Shown here: piece after piece, positions 8,465-16,190 of the stretch
Layout of the letters: every line of letters begins with the position of its first letter
How positions within the stretch are numbered: position 1 is the stretch's first letter
Assembly: GCA_016929655.1 (NCBI GenBank)
Contig: JAFGIJ010000090.1
Span: 1-37,005, forward strand
DNA length: 37,005 bases
Source of the DNA: Clostridia bacterium
GTDB taxonomy: Bacteria > Bacillota > Clostridia > DUPQ01
Reading direction: 5' to 3'
The notes under the pieces: generated by a model
Told to the model about the DNA's origin: nothing
What the model saw: only the letters and a program-made list of their open reading frames with translations
The model's database searches: none
Made by a program: the position numbers and the translations under genes

Positions 8465-9182
8465 TACCTTCTTCCATAAGTTTTTTCTTTATAGCCGCCG
8501 CCATAAGCAGGGCACCCTTGGTATCTCCATGTATGCAGACGGAATCAGCATGGGAGGGTAAAAATCCGCCGGGGTTCCCCAAAGCAAGCATAAAGACTCT
8601 TTCAGCAACGATTCGGTAATCAGTTATAACTGCACCTTTCAATTTTCTTGACATAAGGGTTCCATCCGGCTCATATGCCCTGTCGGCAAAAGCCTCGCTG
8701 ACAGGAATTCCACCACCATCGGTTATGGCTTGAATTGAAGCTGAGCCGGCAAGTGAAAAAACAGGGATTTTACCGACTACGGATACAACAGTCTTCACGA
8801 TTTCGTACATAAGAAAAGGACTTGCTGCAGCCTTGTTGTACAATGCTCCATGAAGCTTCATGTGGGCTGTTCTTGAACCCGCTTCCCTGATTGCCTTGTC
8901 AAACAAACACATTTGTTCAACAACTACGTCAACTGTTTCCTTATCATCAAGGCCGGGATCAATTCTTCCAAAATTATCCCTGTCAGGATAACCTGGATGT
9001 GCTCCTGCTGCTATGCCAGCTTTGATTGAAGCCGATATTGTTGTCTTCATTACATCAATGCTTCCGGCATGGAGGCCACAGCATATATTCACACTGCTGA
9101 CATATTTCATCAATTCAAGGTCAAATGGAAAGCCCTCGCCTATGTCGGAGTTTATATCAATCATTAACCTTAAGTCAGTCAA
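8442..9182 (-). CDS. pxpA: 5-oxoprolinase subunit PxpA (LamB/YcsF family)
   Basis: PxpA is the LamB/YcsF-family subunit that carries out the ring-opening step of the 5-oxoprolinase complex. The sequence shows IDINSDIGEGFPFD at the N terminus, NICCGLHAGS, then AGAHPGYPDRDNFGR, which together define the family. Two starts are possible. TTG 9182 lies 10 nt after a strong AGGAGG and overlaps the stop of the M14 gene by 4 nt. ATG 9164 gives the family-typical MIDINSDIGEG N terminus but has only AAGG 3 nt away. I list the longer form. The tight overlap makes it part of one operon with the upstream carboxypeptidase, so the peptidase product and oxoproline metabolism may be linked. Confidence 0.93.
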   Translation of the reverse strand: MTDLRLMIDINSDIGEGFPFDLELMKYVSSVNICCGLHAGSIDVMKTTISASIKAGIAAGAHPGYPDRDNFGRIDPGLDDKETVDVVVEQMCLFDKAIREAGSRTAHMKLHGALYNKAAASPFLMYEIVKTVVSVVGKIPVFSLAGSASIQAITDGGGIPVSEAFADRAYEPDGTLMSRKLKGAVITDYRIVAERVFMLALGNPGGFLPSHADSVCIHGDTKGALLMAAAIKKKLMEEGIAVARRF

Positions 9183-10435
9183 ATCAACAGTACCTCCTCA
9201 ATATATTTCATTATACCGTCAAAATGCCTTACGGCTATATCCTGCATCATCTCGATGTCCGCCTTGAATTCACAGGCCTGCAGTGCCATGGGATGGTTTC
9301 TAACAAACCATTCCCAGGCTTCCATGTCAAATGAAGGAACATTGAATGTTCTGTATATCCAAAGGGGCAGGCTTCCAGGTGTTGTTCCAAAGGATAGAAA
9401 CAGCTGACCGGGGTATTCTCCCTTTCTGAAACCTTCTGTGTAGGAATGGGCAAGTTCTGTACATTCTTTCACATAGGCTGCATCGTCTTTTGCAGCTCCG
9501 GGACCGAAAAATTGGTCAAATGTTATTCCACCGGGGTAACAATGCAATGAAAAAACAGCCCTGGGAACCGTTGATTCAATGAATTTAATAATGGCCTTTG
9601 ATTCCGGTTCAGATACCGGGACAGGCCCCCTGTAAGTCAATGATGTTGGGTCTGCTGTATTCAGGCCGTACATTTCATCCACCACTTCCCAGTCAGAAGG
9701 AAAATTTCTGTTGAGATCAACTCCTGCAGCATTTTTTCTTAAATAATATGTATGACCTTTTGCCATTCTGTCTGCTTCATCAGGATTTGCAGAGGGCATG
9801 ACTGCCAGTCCAACATTTTCGAAAAGCAGTCCATCATTCAATGCACAGAATCTTTCAAATACATCCAGGGCTGTAAACTGGCCTGCTTCAGCCGCATGAA
9901 CACCACCGATAATAATAACAGCATTTTCCATGTTACCTTTTTTCAGGGAAATCATTTCATTTCCCCTGACAGATAAACCATGGCTTTCAAGGATGACTCC
10001 ATCATACAGGGAAGCAATTCTTCTGCATTCCCCGGTTGTTTTTTCATGAGCCCAAATTATGTCATTGTCAACAACCCTGACATGAACAGGACCCAGAGGC
10101 CTTTCATTGAGAGATGTAGTCACCCAGTATACATAAACACTGCCCATCACAGCACTGTCATCAGTATATCTGAATAGATTTTCCGATTTCCTCTCAGGTC
10201 TGCCTTTGTATATGACATCAGCACCTTGAAAATCCTCAGTCAGAAGATATCCATCCCTGTATTTGTTATAGTGAAAACCCGGCACTTCTTTCCTAAGTAT
10301 TTCAACTTCAAGCCCATCAGGTAAGCCGGGATAGTTCATCGGTTCTCTTCTTACAATCGGGCATATAGCAAAATCAAGTAATATTTTCCCATACGAAGAA
10401 GTTACTTCAAGGCCATGCACCAAAGAAAATCCCAT
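9179..10435 (-). CDS. M14-family zinc carboxypeptidase-like protein with an extra N-terminal domain
   Basis: This 418-residue protein has the zinc-carboxypeptidase site: H180xxE183 in GGVHAAEAG, third ligand H298 in FSLHCYPGG, R233 and LNRN (241-244) for substrate binding, and catalytic E372 in SFDMEAWEW. The peptidase domain occupies about residues 165-415. The first 165 residues form an unrecognised beta-rich domain (GLPDGLEVEILRKEVPGFHY ... DGYLLTEDFQGADVIYKGRP). No signal peptide is present, so the protein is probably cytoplasmic. The start is ATG 10435, 7 nt after AGGGGG; a longer reading would pass through the terminator-like hairpin at 10451-10475. It overlaps pxpA by 4 nt. M14 members cleave C-terminal residues or deacylate amino acids. 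The partner genes suggest a glutamyl or pyroglutamyl compound, but that is inference. Confidence 0.82.
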   Translation of the reverse strand: MGFSLVHGLEVTSSYGKILLDFAICPIVRREPMNYPGLPDGLEVEILRKEVPGFHYNKYRDGYLLTEDFQGADVIYKGRPERKSENLFRYTDDSAVMGSVYVYWVTTSLNERPLGPVHVRVVDNDIIWAHEKTTGECRRIASLYDGVILESHGLSVRGNEMISLKKGNMENAVIIIGGVHAAEAGQFTALDVFERFCALNDGLLFENVGLAVMPSANPDEADRMAKGHTYYLRKNAAGVDLNRNFPSDWEVVDEMYGLNTADPTSLTYRGPVPVSEPESKAIIKFIESTVPRAVFSLHCYPGGITFDQFFGPGAAKDDAAYVKECTELAHSYTEGFRKGEYPGQLFLSFGTTPGSLPLWIYRTFNVPSFDMEAWEWFVRNHPMALQACEFKADIEMMQDIAVRHFDGIMKYIEEVLLI

Positions 10436-10450
10436 AAAATACCCCCTTAG

Positions 10451-10475
10451 AAAAGGAGACCGCTTTACGGTCTCC
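10451..10475 (-). terminator. hairpin with short T-run after the flavoprotein gene
   Basis: Arms 10455-10462 (ggagaccg) and 10468-10475 (cggtctcc) form a perfect 8-bp stem with a 5-nt loop. On the minus strand this is followed by TTTTCT. It begins a few bases after the flavoprotein stop and ends 16 nt before the M14 start, just upstream of its ribosome binding site. It may be an intrinsic terminator, a partial terminator, or an mRNA-stabilising hairpin. No convincing promoter was seen between it and the M14 gene, which favours some read-through. Confidence 0.6.
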
Positions 10476-10480
10476 AAAAT

Positions 10481-12475
10481 TCACTTTACTATTTCACCGC
10501 GTCTGTATGCACTCCATACATTCTCGAACCAGTTGTCCTCAGTAGGAATGGGTCTTATATCCTGCCATTCAACCTCAAATTCAGGTTCAGAACCCGTCTG
10601 ATTCATGCCTATAACACAGGCCTTCTTAAGAAGATCACCTTTGTCCAGGGTGAATCTGAAATCATCAGATAGTTTATCAAGGGGAAGAATGCCTTTGTCA
10701 TCGCTGACAAGATATGAACCCCTTGAACGTCCTCCGTTCCTGATGAACTCAATGATTGCCTTCAGATATACTATCTGGGTAATGAGAATATCCCTGTTTC
10801 TAAATGCTTCGACAAGTTCAAAGCTTCGTCCGGCAACGGTTGTTTTTTCAAAGTTTGCGAGCAGTAAAATGGATTCAGAAAGTGCTTTTTCTGCTTCAGG
10901 CAGTGATCTTATATGAGCACCGGCCCTAGTCATTCTGCCTTGCATTTCAAATCTGTTTTCAATGATGTTTGATTCGCCCTCGTTGGAAAGAATCGTCAGT
11001 GCCCTGTTCATATTGGCAGAAACAGTTGATTCGACAACCTTCGCGAATTCACTTGATTCCATCGGTTCTTCAGTATAATTTGCTGCAATGAACTGGGCCG
11101 CTCTAAATGAACCTACCTGAGTTGAGTTAAGGGCACTGCCTCCCGGTCTATATACTCCGAATGTTCCGTTGACTTCACCAACCGGGAACAGATGCTGTAT
11201 ATTGCTCTCCCACCACATGTTTCCCATGAGTCCGCCGTTGTTGTGCTGTGCACATACAGCGATTTCAAGATATTCCGTTGTTAGGTCAATACCGTTGTTG
11301 GAATAAAGTTCAATGGCTGGTTGGTTCATGTGGGCAAGCCTTTCAATGGGTTTTCCGAACAACGCATTTGAGTTTTTCAGGTAGCTGTAACTTTCTTTGC
11401 CCAGCATTGAGAAATCAAATTCACCATTCTTCTCACTGCAGGTTGGATTGCTCATGAAGTCCATGTAAACCCTTCTGCCTTTTATCTGGGTTTCATTGTA
11501 AACCAGGATATCAATAATTGAGGAACCGAAGTTCTCAATTTTTCTGGGATCAAAGGGCCATTGATAGCCTTTCAGGAAAATTGCATCAAGAAGCTTTCCT
11601 TTGTCATCAAAATATTCATCGAGAAATTCCTTTTCATCATTTCCATCCCTATCAGTGGAAATGTATCTGGGAATAACCTGCTGATAGGTGCCTGAAAGAT
11701 TCCATCTAAATTTAATTGATGCAATTCCATACTGGGATTCGGTTAGGTTGATTCCCTTTGCACCGGCTTCATAAGCCATGCCAGAACTTCCAAGATGATT
11801 TACCGGATAAACACTGGTCAGATACATACCTGCAGGTCCCCCTGCAGCATAAATGACATTTGTACAATTGAAAAGGGTAAACCCTTTGTTTGCTGAATCC
11901 TGTTTGGCAGTATCAATGGCCAGAAGACCTATGGCCTTTTCATCCTTGGTTAGAACAGCAATTACAACAAATCCATCGAAAATCCTGATACCTTTGTTGT
12001 TAATCTGGACTTCAAGCTTTTCCGTCATGAATTTGGACGTCAGCGGACCGGCTGATGTTGCCCTTTCCCTTGGATCATGGTCGGTCTTGTAACCTATATA
12101 CTCACCATATTTATTATGAGGGAACGGTACACCTATAGATGCAAGTTTATAGAATCCCCTGGCAGAGAGAGCTGCTTCAACAAGAGCTATATCCCCATGC
12201 ATACTTCCACCCTTGAAAAGAGTCTGTGCCATTTCAAATACAGAATCAGGAGTATTACCTGAAAGTGTCAGTTTGTAGTAGGTCTGCTTGTCGGAACCCG
12301 TATTCCTTGAAGTTCCCATCTTGATACCTTCGGTTATGATAGCAATATCCTTCTGCCCTAGGTCATAGAGGGAATCAGCTGCATTATATCCGGCAGCACC
12401 TGTTCCCAGTACTATTGTATTCATGCTGAATACATCATAATCAATCCCCTTGATGTTAACTGAATATTTATTCAT
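10481..12475 (-). CDS. FAD-dependent oxidoreductase, fumarate reductase/succinate dehydrogenase flavoprotein type
   Basis: This 664-residue flavoprotein has the FAD-binding Rossmann signature VLGTGAAGYNAA (residues 22-33) and the second FAD-contact region ECVNGTFGVYRPGGSALNST-like segment near residues 430-450 (it reads GEVNGTFGVYRPGGSALN). It also has the capping-domain layout of the FrdA/aspartate oxidase/APS reductase group. The histidine that anchors covalent FAD in FrdA is not evident (SRNTGSDKQTYYK), so FAD is probably non-covalent. No signal peptide or heme-binding motif is visible, so electrons must come from a soluble partner. The start is supported by AAGGGGG 4 nt upstream, 9 nt after the dehydrogenase stop. 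Its neighbours are an SDR and an OYE/GltD fusion. Substrate unknown; reduction or oxidation of a C=C next to a carbonyl is the chemistry usual for the superfamily. Confidence 0.78.
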   Translation of the reverse strand: MNKYSVNIKGIDYDVFSMNTIVLGTGAAGYNAADSLYDLGQKDIAIITEGIKMGTSRNTGSDKQTYYKLTLSGNTPDSVFEMAQTLFKGGSMHGDIALVEAALSARGFYKLASIGVPFPHNKYGEYIGYKTDHDPRERATSAGPLTSKFMTEKLEVQINNKGIRIFDGFVVIAVLTKDEKAIGLLAIDTAKQDSANKGFTLFNCTNVIYAAGGPAGMYLTSVYPVNHLGSSGMAYEAGAKGINLTESQYGIASIKFRWNLSGTYQQVIPRYISTDRDGNDEKEFLDEYFDDKGKLLDAIFLKGYQWPFDPRKIENFGSSIIDILVYNETQIKGRRVYMDFMSNPTCSEKNGEFDFSMLGKESYSYLKNSNALFGKPIERLAHMNQPAIELYSNNGIDLTTEYLEIAVCAQHNNGGLMGNMWWESNIQHLFPVGEVNGTFGVYRPGGSALNSTQVGSFRAAQFIAANYTEEPMESSEFAKVVESTVSANMNRALTILSNEGESNIIENRFEMQGRMTRAGAHIRSLPEAEKALSESILLLANFEKTTVAGRSFELVEAFRNRDILITQIVYLKAIIEFIRNGGRSRGSYLVSDDKGILPLDKLSDDFRFTLDKGDLLKKACVIGMNQTGSEPEFEVEWQDIRPIPTEDNWFENVWSAYRRGEIVK

Positions 12476-12484
12476 ATTTCCCCC

Positions 12485-13261
12485 TTATAGTCTTTGTATA
12501 TGGAATCCACCGTCCACATTGACGACTTCGCCGGTGGAAAATGCAAATTTGCCTGAGCAAAAAGCAGACACTGCATTTGCAATATCCTCCGGATATCCCC
12601 ATCTCTTGATAGGTGTCAGGCCTTCTGCAATAAGTTTGTCATATTTGCCCTTTACAACTTCTGTCATTGGAGTAAGTATTATACCTGGACGTATTTCATA
12701 TACATTGATACCGAATTCAGCCAGTCTGTCCGCGAACAGTTTTGTGACCATGCTCACACCGGCCTTTGAGATACAGTATTCTCCCCTTGATGTTGAGGAA
12801 ACATAAGATGACATTGATGCAATATTTACTATTACAGGACTGTAATTCTCAACTTTCCCAACAAGCCCGGTCATTTTGTTGGCAACCAGCTGGGTCAGGA
12901 AAAATGTGCCTTTTAGGTTTATTCCTGTTACAAAATCAAAGCTTTCTTCAGTTGTTTCCAAAATATCCATTCTGACTTTAGGTGCAACACCTGCATTGTT
13001 TACCAGAACATCAATTCTGCCGAATTTTTCAAGGGTTGTTTCAACAACCTCAAGTCTGCTCTCAGCCTTGGTGATGTCGCCCCTTATATAGAGAACATCT
13101 GCACCTGTTTCTTCAACGGTTTTTATGTTATCAAGTACATCATCCTTTTTCAGGACATCCATTATTGCAATTGAATATCCATCCTTTGCCAACTGCAAGG
13201 CTATTCCGTTACCAATACCTCTTGCGGCACCTGTTACAAGTGCAACTTTCCTGCTGCTCAT
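12485..13261 (-). CDS. short-chain dehydrogenase/reductase (FabG-like)
   Basis: This 258-residue classical SDR has the cofactor motif TGAARGIG (residues 10-17), NNAG (88-91), the active-site Asn in GINLKG, Ser in NIASMSS, and catalytic Y162xxxK166 (YCISK). The Asp in IMDVLKK after the second beta strand suggests a preference for NAD(H), though this is only indicative. The start is ATG 13261, 7 nt after GGAGGG; a longer reading from 13285 overlaps the upstream gene. Only one base separates it from the OYE/GltD stop. It probably converts a ketone to an alcohol, or the reverse, on the same substrate handled by the two flavoproteins. FabG of fatty acid synthesis is less likely, because no fab gene is adjacent. 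Confidence 0.85.
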   Translation of the reverse strand: MSSRKVALVTGAARGIGNGIALQLAKDGYSIAIMDVLKKDDVLDNIKTVEETGADVLYIRGDITKAESRLEVVETTLEKFGRIDVLVNNAGVAPKVRMDILETTEESFDFVTGINLKGTFFLTQLVANKMTGLVGKVENYSPVIVNIASMSSYVSSTSRGEYCISKAGVSMVTKLFADRLAEFGINVYEIRPGIILTPMTEVVKGKYDKLIAEGLTPIKRWGYPEDIANAVSAFCSGKFAFSTGEVVNVDGGFHIQRL

Positions 13262-13262
13262 A

Positions 13263-15893
13263 TTATTTCCCTCCAAATAAATCATCGATTATAGTTTCTG
13301 CGGCTTTTCTTCCTTCTCCTGCTGCCTGAACCACTGTTGTTCCACCGTTTACAATATCCCCACCTGCATATACTTTTTCCCTGGATGTCCTGAATCTACC
13401 ATCAACTTTTATTTTACCCCTGGTGAACTCAACTCCAACAAGACTTTTGACAAGCTCATCATCCACCATCTGTCCTGTTGCTTCAACACAGATATCTATT
13501 GGCAGCGTATACTCAGAATCAGGTATTATTATAGGTCTTGCCCTGCCTGAATCATCAGGCTCTCCCAGCATAGTATGTGAAATTCTAATGCCCTTGAGTT
13601 TCTCAGACCCTTCATAACCTACCGGTTGGCTGAGAATCATGAAATGAACCCCAAGGTCCAGGGCATGTCTGACTTCTTCATTCCATGCAGGCAGCTCCTT
13701 GAATGAACGCCTGTATATCAGATATACATTCCTAAGTCCTCTTTCCTTCAAAGATGTAACAGCATCCATTGCTGTATTACCGCCCCCTATTACTGCTGCA
13801 GTCATATTTTCACTGAGCTCTATACTGTCTGCTTTATTCTGGTAAAGGAATGTCATTGCATCAATGACACCCTTGGGTCTGCTACCCATCTCTATTGCAG
13901 ACGTCTTGCACATACCTGCTCCGATGAATACCACATCATAACCCATCGCTACAACTGCATCAAGATTCATGTCTGGTCCTATAGGTGTGTTATAATTTAT
14001 TTCAAAGAGTCCTGTATCCTCAAGGCCAAGGCTTTCAACTTCTTTCCTGAAAACTTCCTTTGGAAGTCTTTCAAATGGAATAACGGCTTCTGCTGTTCCA
14101 CCGGGATAATCTGCAGCCTCGAATACTGTCACAGAAACACCAGCTTCTATCAAAGTAACGGCACATGCAATTCCGGCACCGCCGAATCCAATGACAGCAG
14201 CCTTTTTTCCTGTCGGCTTGCCTGCTTTTATCCTGGTCCAGCCTTCTTCCCTTGCTTTTTTTGATATGAACTTCTGAATTTCACTGATCGGTACTGAATT
14301 TTTCCCCAGTATTCCCGCTGAACAGGTTCTTTCACACAGTACCTCAGATGGGCATGTATACGAGCAGGTTTCAGGAATCTTGTTTGATTCCACCATGATT
14401 TCATATGCACGCTTAATGTTGTCATTGTAGAATTCTCTTATGAATCCGGCAACATCAATCTCTGCAGGGCAATTATTGCTGCAGGAACCTCCCCAGCAGT
14501 TTTTACAGCTATCAGCCATTTCATGTATGTATTCCTTGCTGGTAAGCCTTCCCTGATAATAAATACCTGCATATGTATCTGAGTCCCTTATGACACAGCC
14601 GGAAACAACACCGTCCCTCATCATCTGCGTGCATGATGAGCAGGTAATGCAGACCTTGCCTGCCTTGAGTTTTCCATTTGTAAAGAAATCATTTGGGAAA
14701 TCAGGATAAGCTAAACCCATCCTCCCAAGACCTATTATTGAGCCTTTTCCTTCAGAAAGGACATAATCGCCCAAATTCATGGTAACCTGCCGCAGCCAGC
14801 TTGTCCCCGAAGTCACAAACGTCATGTCAGGAAAAGTTTCAGCTATTTCAGATGTCAGCCTGATGTTTCTTTCCAAAGTTTTGAGAGGATGCTCTTCAGG
14901 CAGGTCAAATCCCTGTATCGGGAAGTCATATGGTCTTTCATAATTTGGGTTGAAGTATGGATTCCCGATTGCAATATTAAGCATCTTGACACCTATGTCA
15001 CGCAATTCTCCAATAAGCCTCTTTGGTTCAGACAAATCAGGATTCAAGCTTCCATCTGTGCTCATACCCCATCCATATGGATATTTGTAACCATCTGCAA
15101 CGCTGAGCCTTGATGAAACAGTGATTCCCGGAACTTCATCCATGATACGCTTGATCGTAGTCCTAAGAAATCTGGTTCTGTTTTCAAAACTCCCACCATA
15201 TCTGCTGTTTTCTCTTGTAAACGCCGAAAGATTTTCGTGAATTAGATAACCATGGCATGCCTTGACATCAACTGCATCAAACCCGCACTCCTTTGCTAGA
15301 CTTGCTGCTTCAACGTATTTATCCTGAAGTTTGTCCATATACTCATCAGAAACCAAGGGATATTCTTCGGTAAGATTGTGTTTATATGCAAGCACCTTGG
15401 AATGATGCATTATCATGGGCTCAGCTTTCCCTGTAGGTTTGCTCTCACGCCCTGAATGAGTAAGCTGCAGAACAAGAAACGGATTTTGCTTTTCACCTTT
15501 TTCATTGAAAGAATTATCCCGTATGTCTCTTACGAACTTCTTGAATTTATCGATATTGCCTCTATGTATCCATAACTGACCTGGATTTGCTCTACCTTCA
15601 GGAACCACAGCCGTTGCTTCAAGCCATATGATGCCTGCTCCACCGGCAGCAAATCTTTTATATTTTCTATATGTTAGTTCTGATGGATTGCCCTCATTGT
15701 CACAATCACAGCCTTCCATCGGTTGAATGCAGAATCGGTTGGGAATAGTCCTGCCATCAATTTCAAGAGGTTTTCTGAAATTTTCCATGTTGATTTCTTC
15801 GTTGAAAGGTATGGATACCCCTTCTTTTTCAAGTGCTTCCCTGAATTCCCTGATGTCTCTTATTACAATCCGTGATTTATACTTTTTAATCAT
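13263..15893 (-). CDS. Old Yellow Enzyme / GltD-like fusion oxidoreductase
   Basis: This 876-residue protein has three parts. Residues about 40-410 form an FMN-binding Old Yellow Enzyme barrel (FCIQPMEG, LTHSGRESKP, ACHGYLIHENLSAFTREN, YGGSFENR). An iron-sulfur region then contains C415, C418, C421 and C433, as in 2,4-dienoyl-CoA reductase, plus two GltD/DPD-type sets: C463, C466, C471, C475 and C510, C514, C520, C524. The C-terminal part is a GltD-like flavin/NAD(P) module with GFGGAGIA (569-576) and VIGGGNTAMD (701-710). This predicts an electron path from NAD(P)H through FAD and up to three 4Fe-4S clusters to FMN, which reduces an enone or enoate. The usual 2,4-dienoyl-CoA reductase lacks the GltD cysteine sets. 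The start is ATG 15893 after GGGAGAG; an upstream ATG at 15917 has no binding site. It is the first gene of the island. Confidence 0.85.
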   Translation of the reverse strand: MIKKYKSRIVIRDIREFREALEKEGVSIPFNEEINMENFRKPLEIDGRTIPNRFCIQPMEGCDCDNEGNPSELTYRKYKRFAAGGAGIIWLEATAVVPEGRANPGQLWIHRGNIDKFKKFVRDIRDNSFNEKGEKQNPFLVLQLTHSGRESKPTGKAEPMIMHHSKVLAYKHNLTEEYPLVSDEYMDKLQDKYVEAASLAKECGFDAVDVKACHGYLIHENLSAFTRENSRYGGSFENRTRFLRTTIKRIMDEVPGITVSSRLSVADGYKYPYGWGMSTDGSLNPDLSEPKRLIGELRDIGVKMLNIAIGNPYFNPNYERPYDFPIQGFDLPEEHPLKTLERNIRLTSEIAETFPDMTFVTSGTSWLRQVTMNLGDYVLSEGKGSIIGLGRMGLAYPDFPNDFFTNGKLKAGKVCITCSSCTQMMRDGVVSGCVIRDSDTYAGIYYQGRLTSKEYIHEMADSCKNCWGGSCSNNCPAEIDVAGFIREFYNDNIKRAYEIMVESNKIPETCSYTCPSEVLCERTCSAGILGKNSVPISEIQKFISKKAREEGWTRIKAGKPTGKKAAVIGFGGAGIACAVTLIEAGVSVTVFEAADYPGGTAEAVIPFERLPKEVFRKEVESLGLEDTGLFEINYNTPIGPDMNLDAVVAMGYDVVFIGAGMCKTSAIEMGSRPKGVIDAMTFLYQNKADSIELSENMTAAVIGGGNTAMDAVTSLKERGLRNVYLIYRRSFKELPAWNEEVRHALDLGVHFMILSQPVGYEGSEKLKGIRISHTMLGEPDDSGRARPIIIPDSEYTLPIDICVEATGQMVDDELVKSLVGVEFTRGKIKVDGRFRTSREKVYAGGDIVNGGTTVVQAAGEGRKAAETIIDDLFGGK

Positions 15894-15942
15894 GCCGGCT
15901 CTCCCGTCCTTCTGCATTAAATGCTTTGTGTTTCAACTATAT

Positions 15943-15971
15943 ATACTAAAATATCACACTGCTTATATCAA
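15943..15971 (-). promoter_or_regulatory. candidate promoter of the redox island
   Basis: On the minus strand TTGATA (15966-15971) and TAGTAT (15943-15948) are separated by 17 bp, 50 nt upstream of the OYE/GltD start. The -10 matches 4 of 6 consensus positions. TATATA, a few bases downstream, is an alternative. It sits downstream of the tandem repeat block, which is well placed to act as an operator or enhancer. Confidence 0.4.
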
Positions 15972-16034
15972 CCCTAAATTACACTATGAATCCACTAATT
16001 TCAACTTCATATTGATTAGCAACACATTGTCTCC

Positions 16035-16137
16035 TAATAATTACGTCTGGGTAAAATATTTTACCCAGACGTAAATATTTTACCCAGACGTAAATATTTT
16101 CCCCAGACGTAAATATTTTCCCCAGACGTAATTATTA
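16035..16137. repeat. 103-bp block: four tandem 19-bp repeats with inverted termini
   Basis: Four contiguous 19-bp units, atattttMcccagacgtaa, occupy 16056-16074, 16075-16093, 16094-16112 and 16113-16131. M is a in the first two and c in the last two. The sequence to the left is the inverse of one unit, so 16041-16074 is a perfect 34-bp palindrome. The outer 25 bp (16035-16059 and 16113-16137) are inverted copies with one mismatch. The left arm can therefore pair with any of the four right arms, giving alternative hairpins. The block lies between the terminator of the asp23-ispA operon and the promoter of the redox island. It could be an operator array, a slipped hairpin, or a small mobile repeat. 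Confidence 0.93.
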
Positions 16138-16140
16138 GTG

Positions 16141-16173
16141 AAAAAAATGCACCGGGGTTGTCCGGTGCATTTT
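16141..16173 (-). terminator. intrinsic terminator of the asp23-ispA-lipoprotein operon
   Basis: Arms gcaccgg (16149-16155) and ccggtgc (16162-16168), extended by A-T pairs, form a stable hairpin. On the minus strand it is followed by seven T residues (16141-16147). It begins about 18 nt after the stop of the PBP-propeller lipoprotein, so it ends that operon. Confidence 0.9.
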
Positions 16174-16190
16174 GGATGGTCATAGAATGG

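Noticed and set aside
10481-15893. Bile-acid 7-dehydroxylation (bai) genes
   Set aside because: The enzyme classes are similar, but the OYE has a GltD-like fusion not found in BaiCD/BaiH, and baiB, baiE, baiF and baiG are absent.
16035-16137. Repeat block as a CRISPR array
   Set aside because: The 19-bp units are contiguous with no spacers, include an inverted copy, and no cas gene is nearby.
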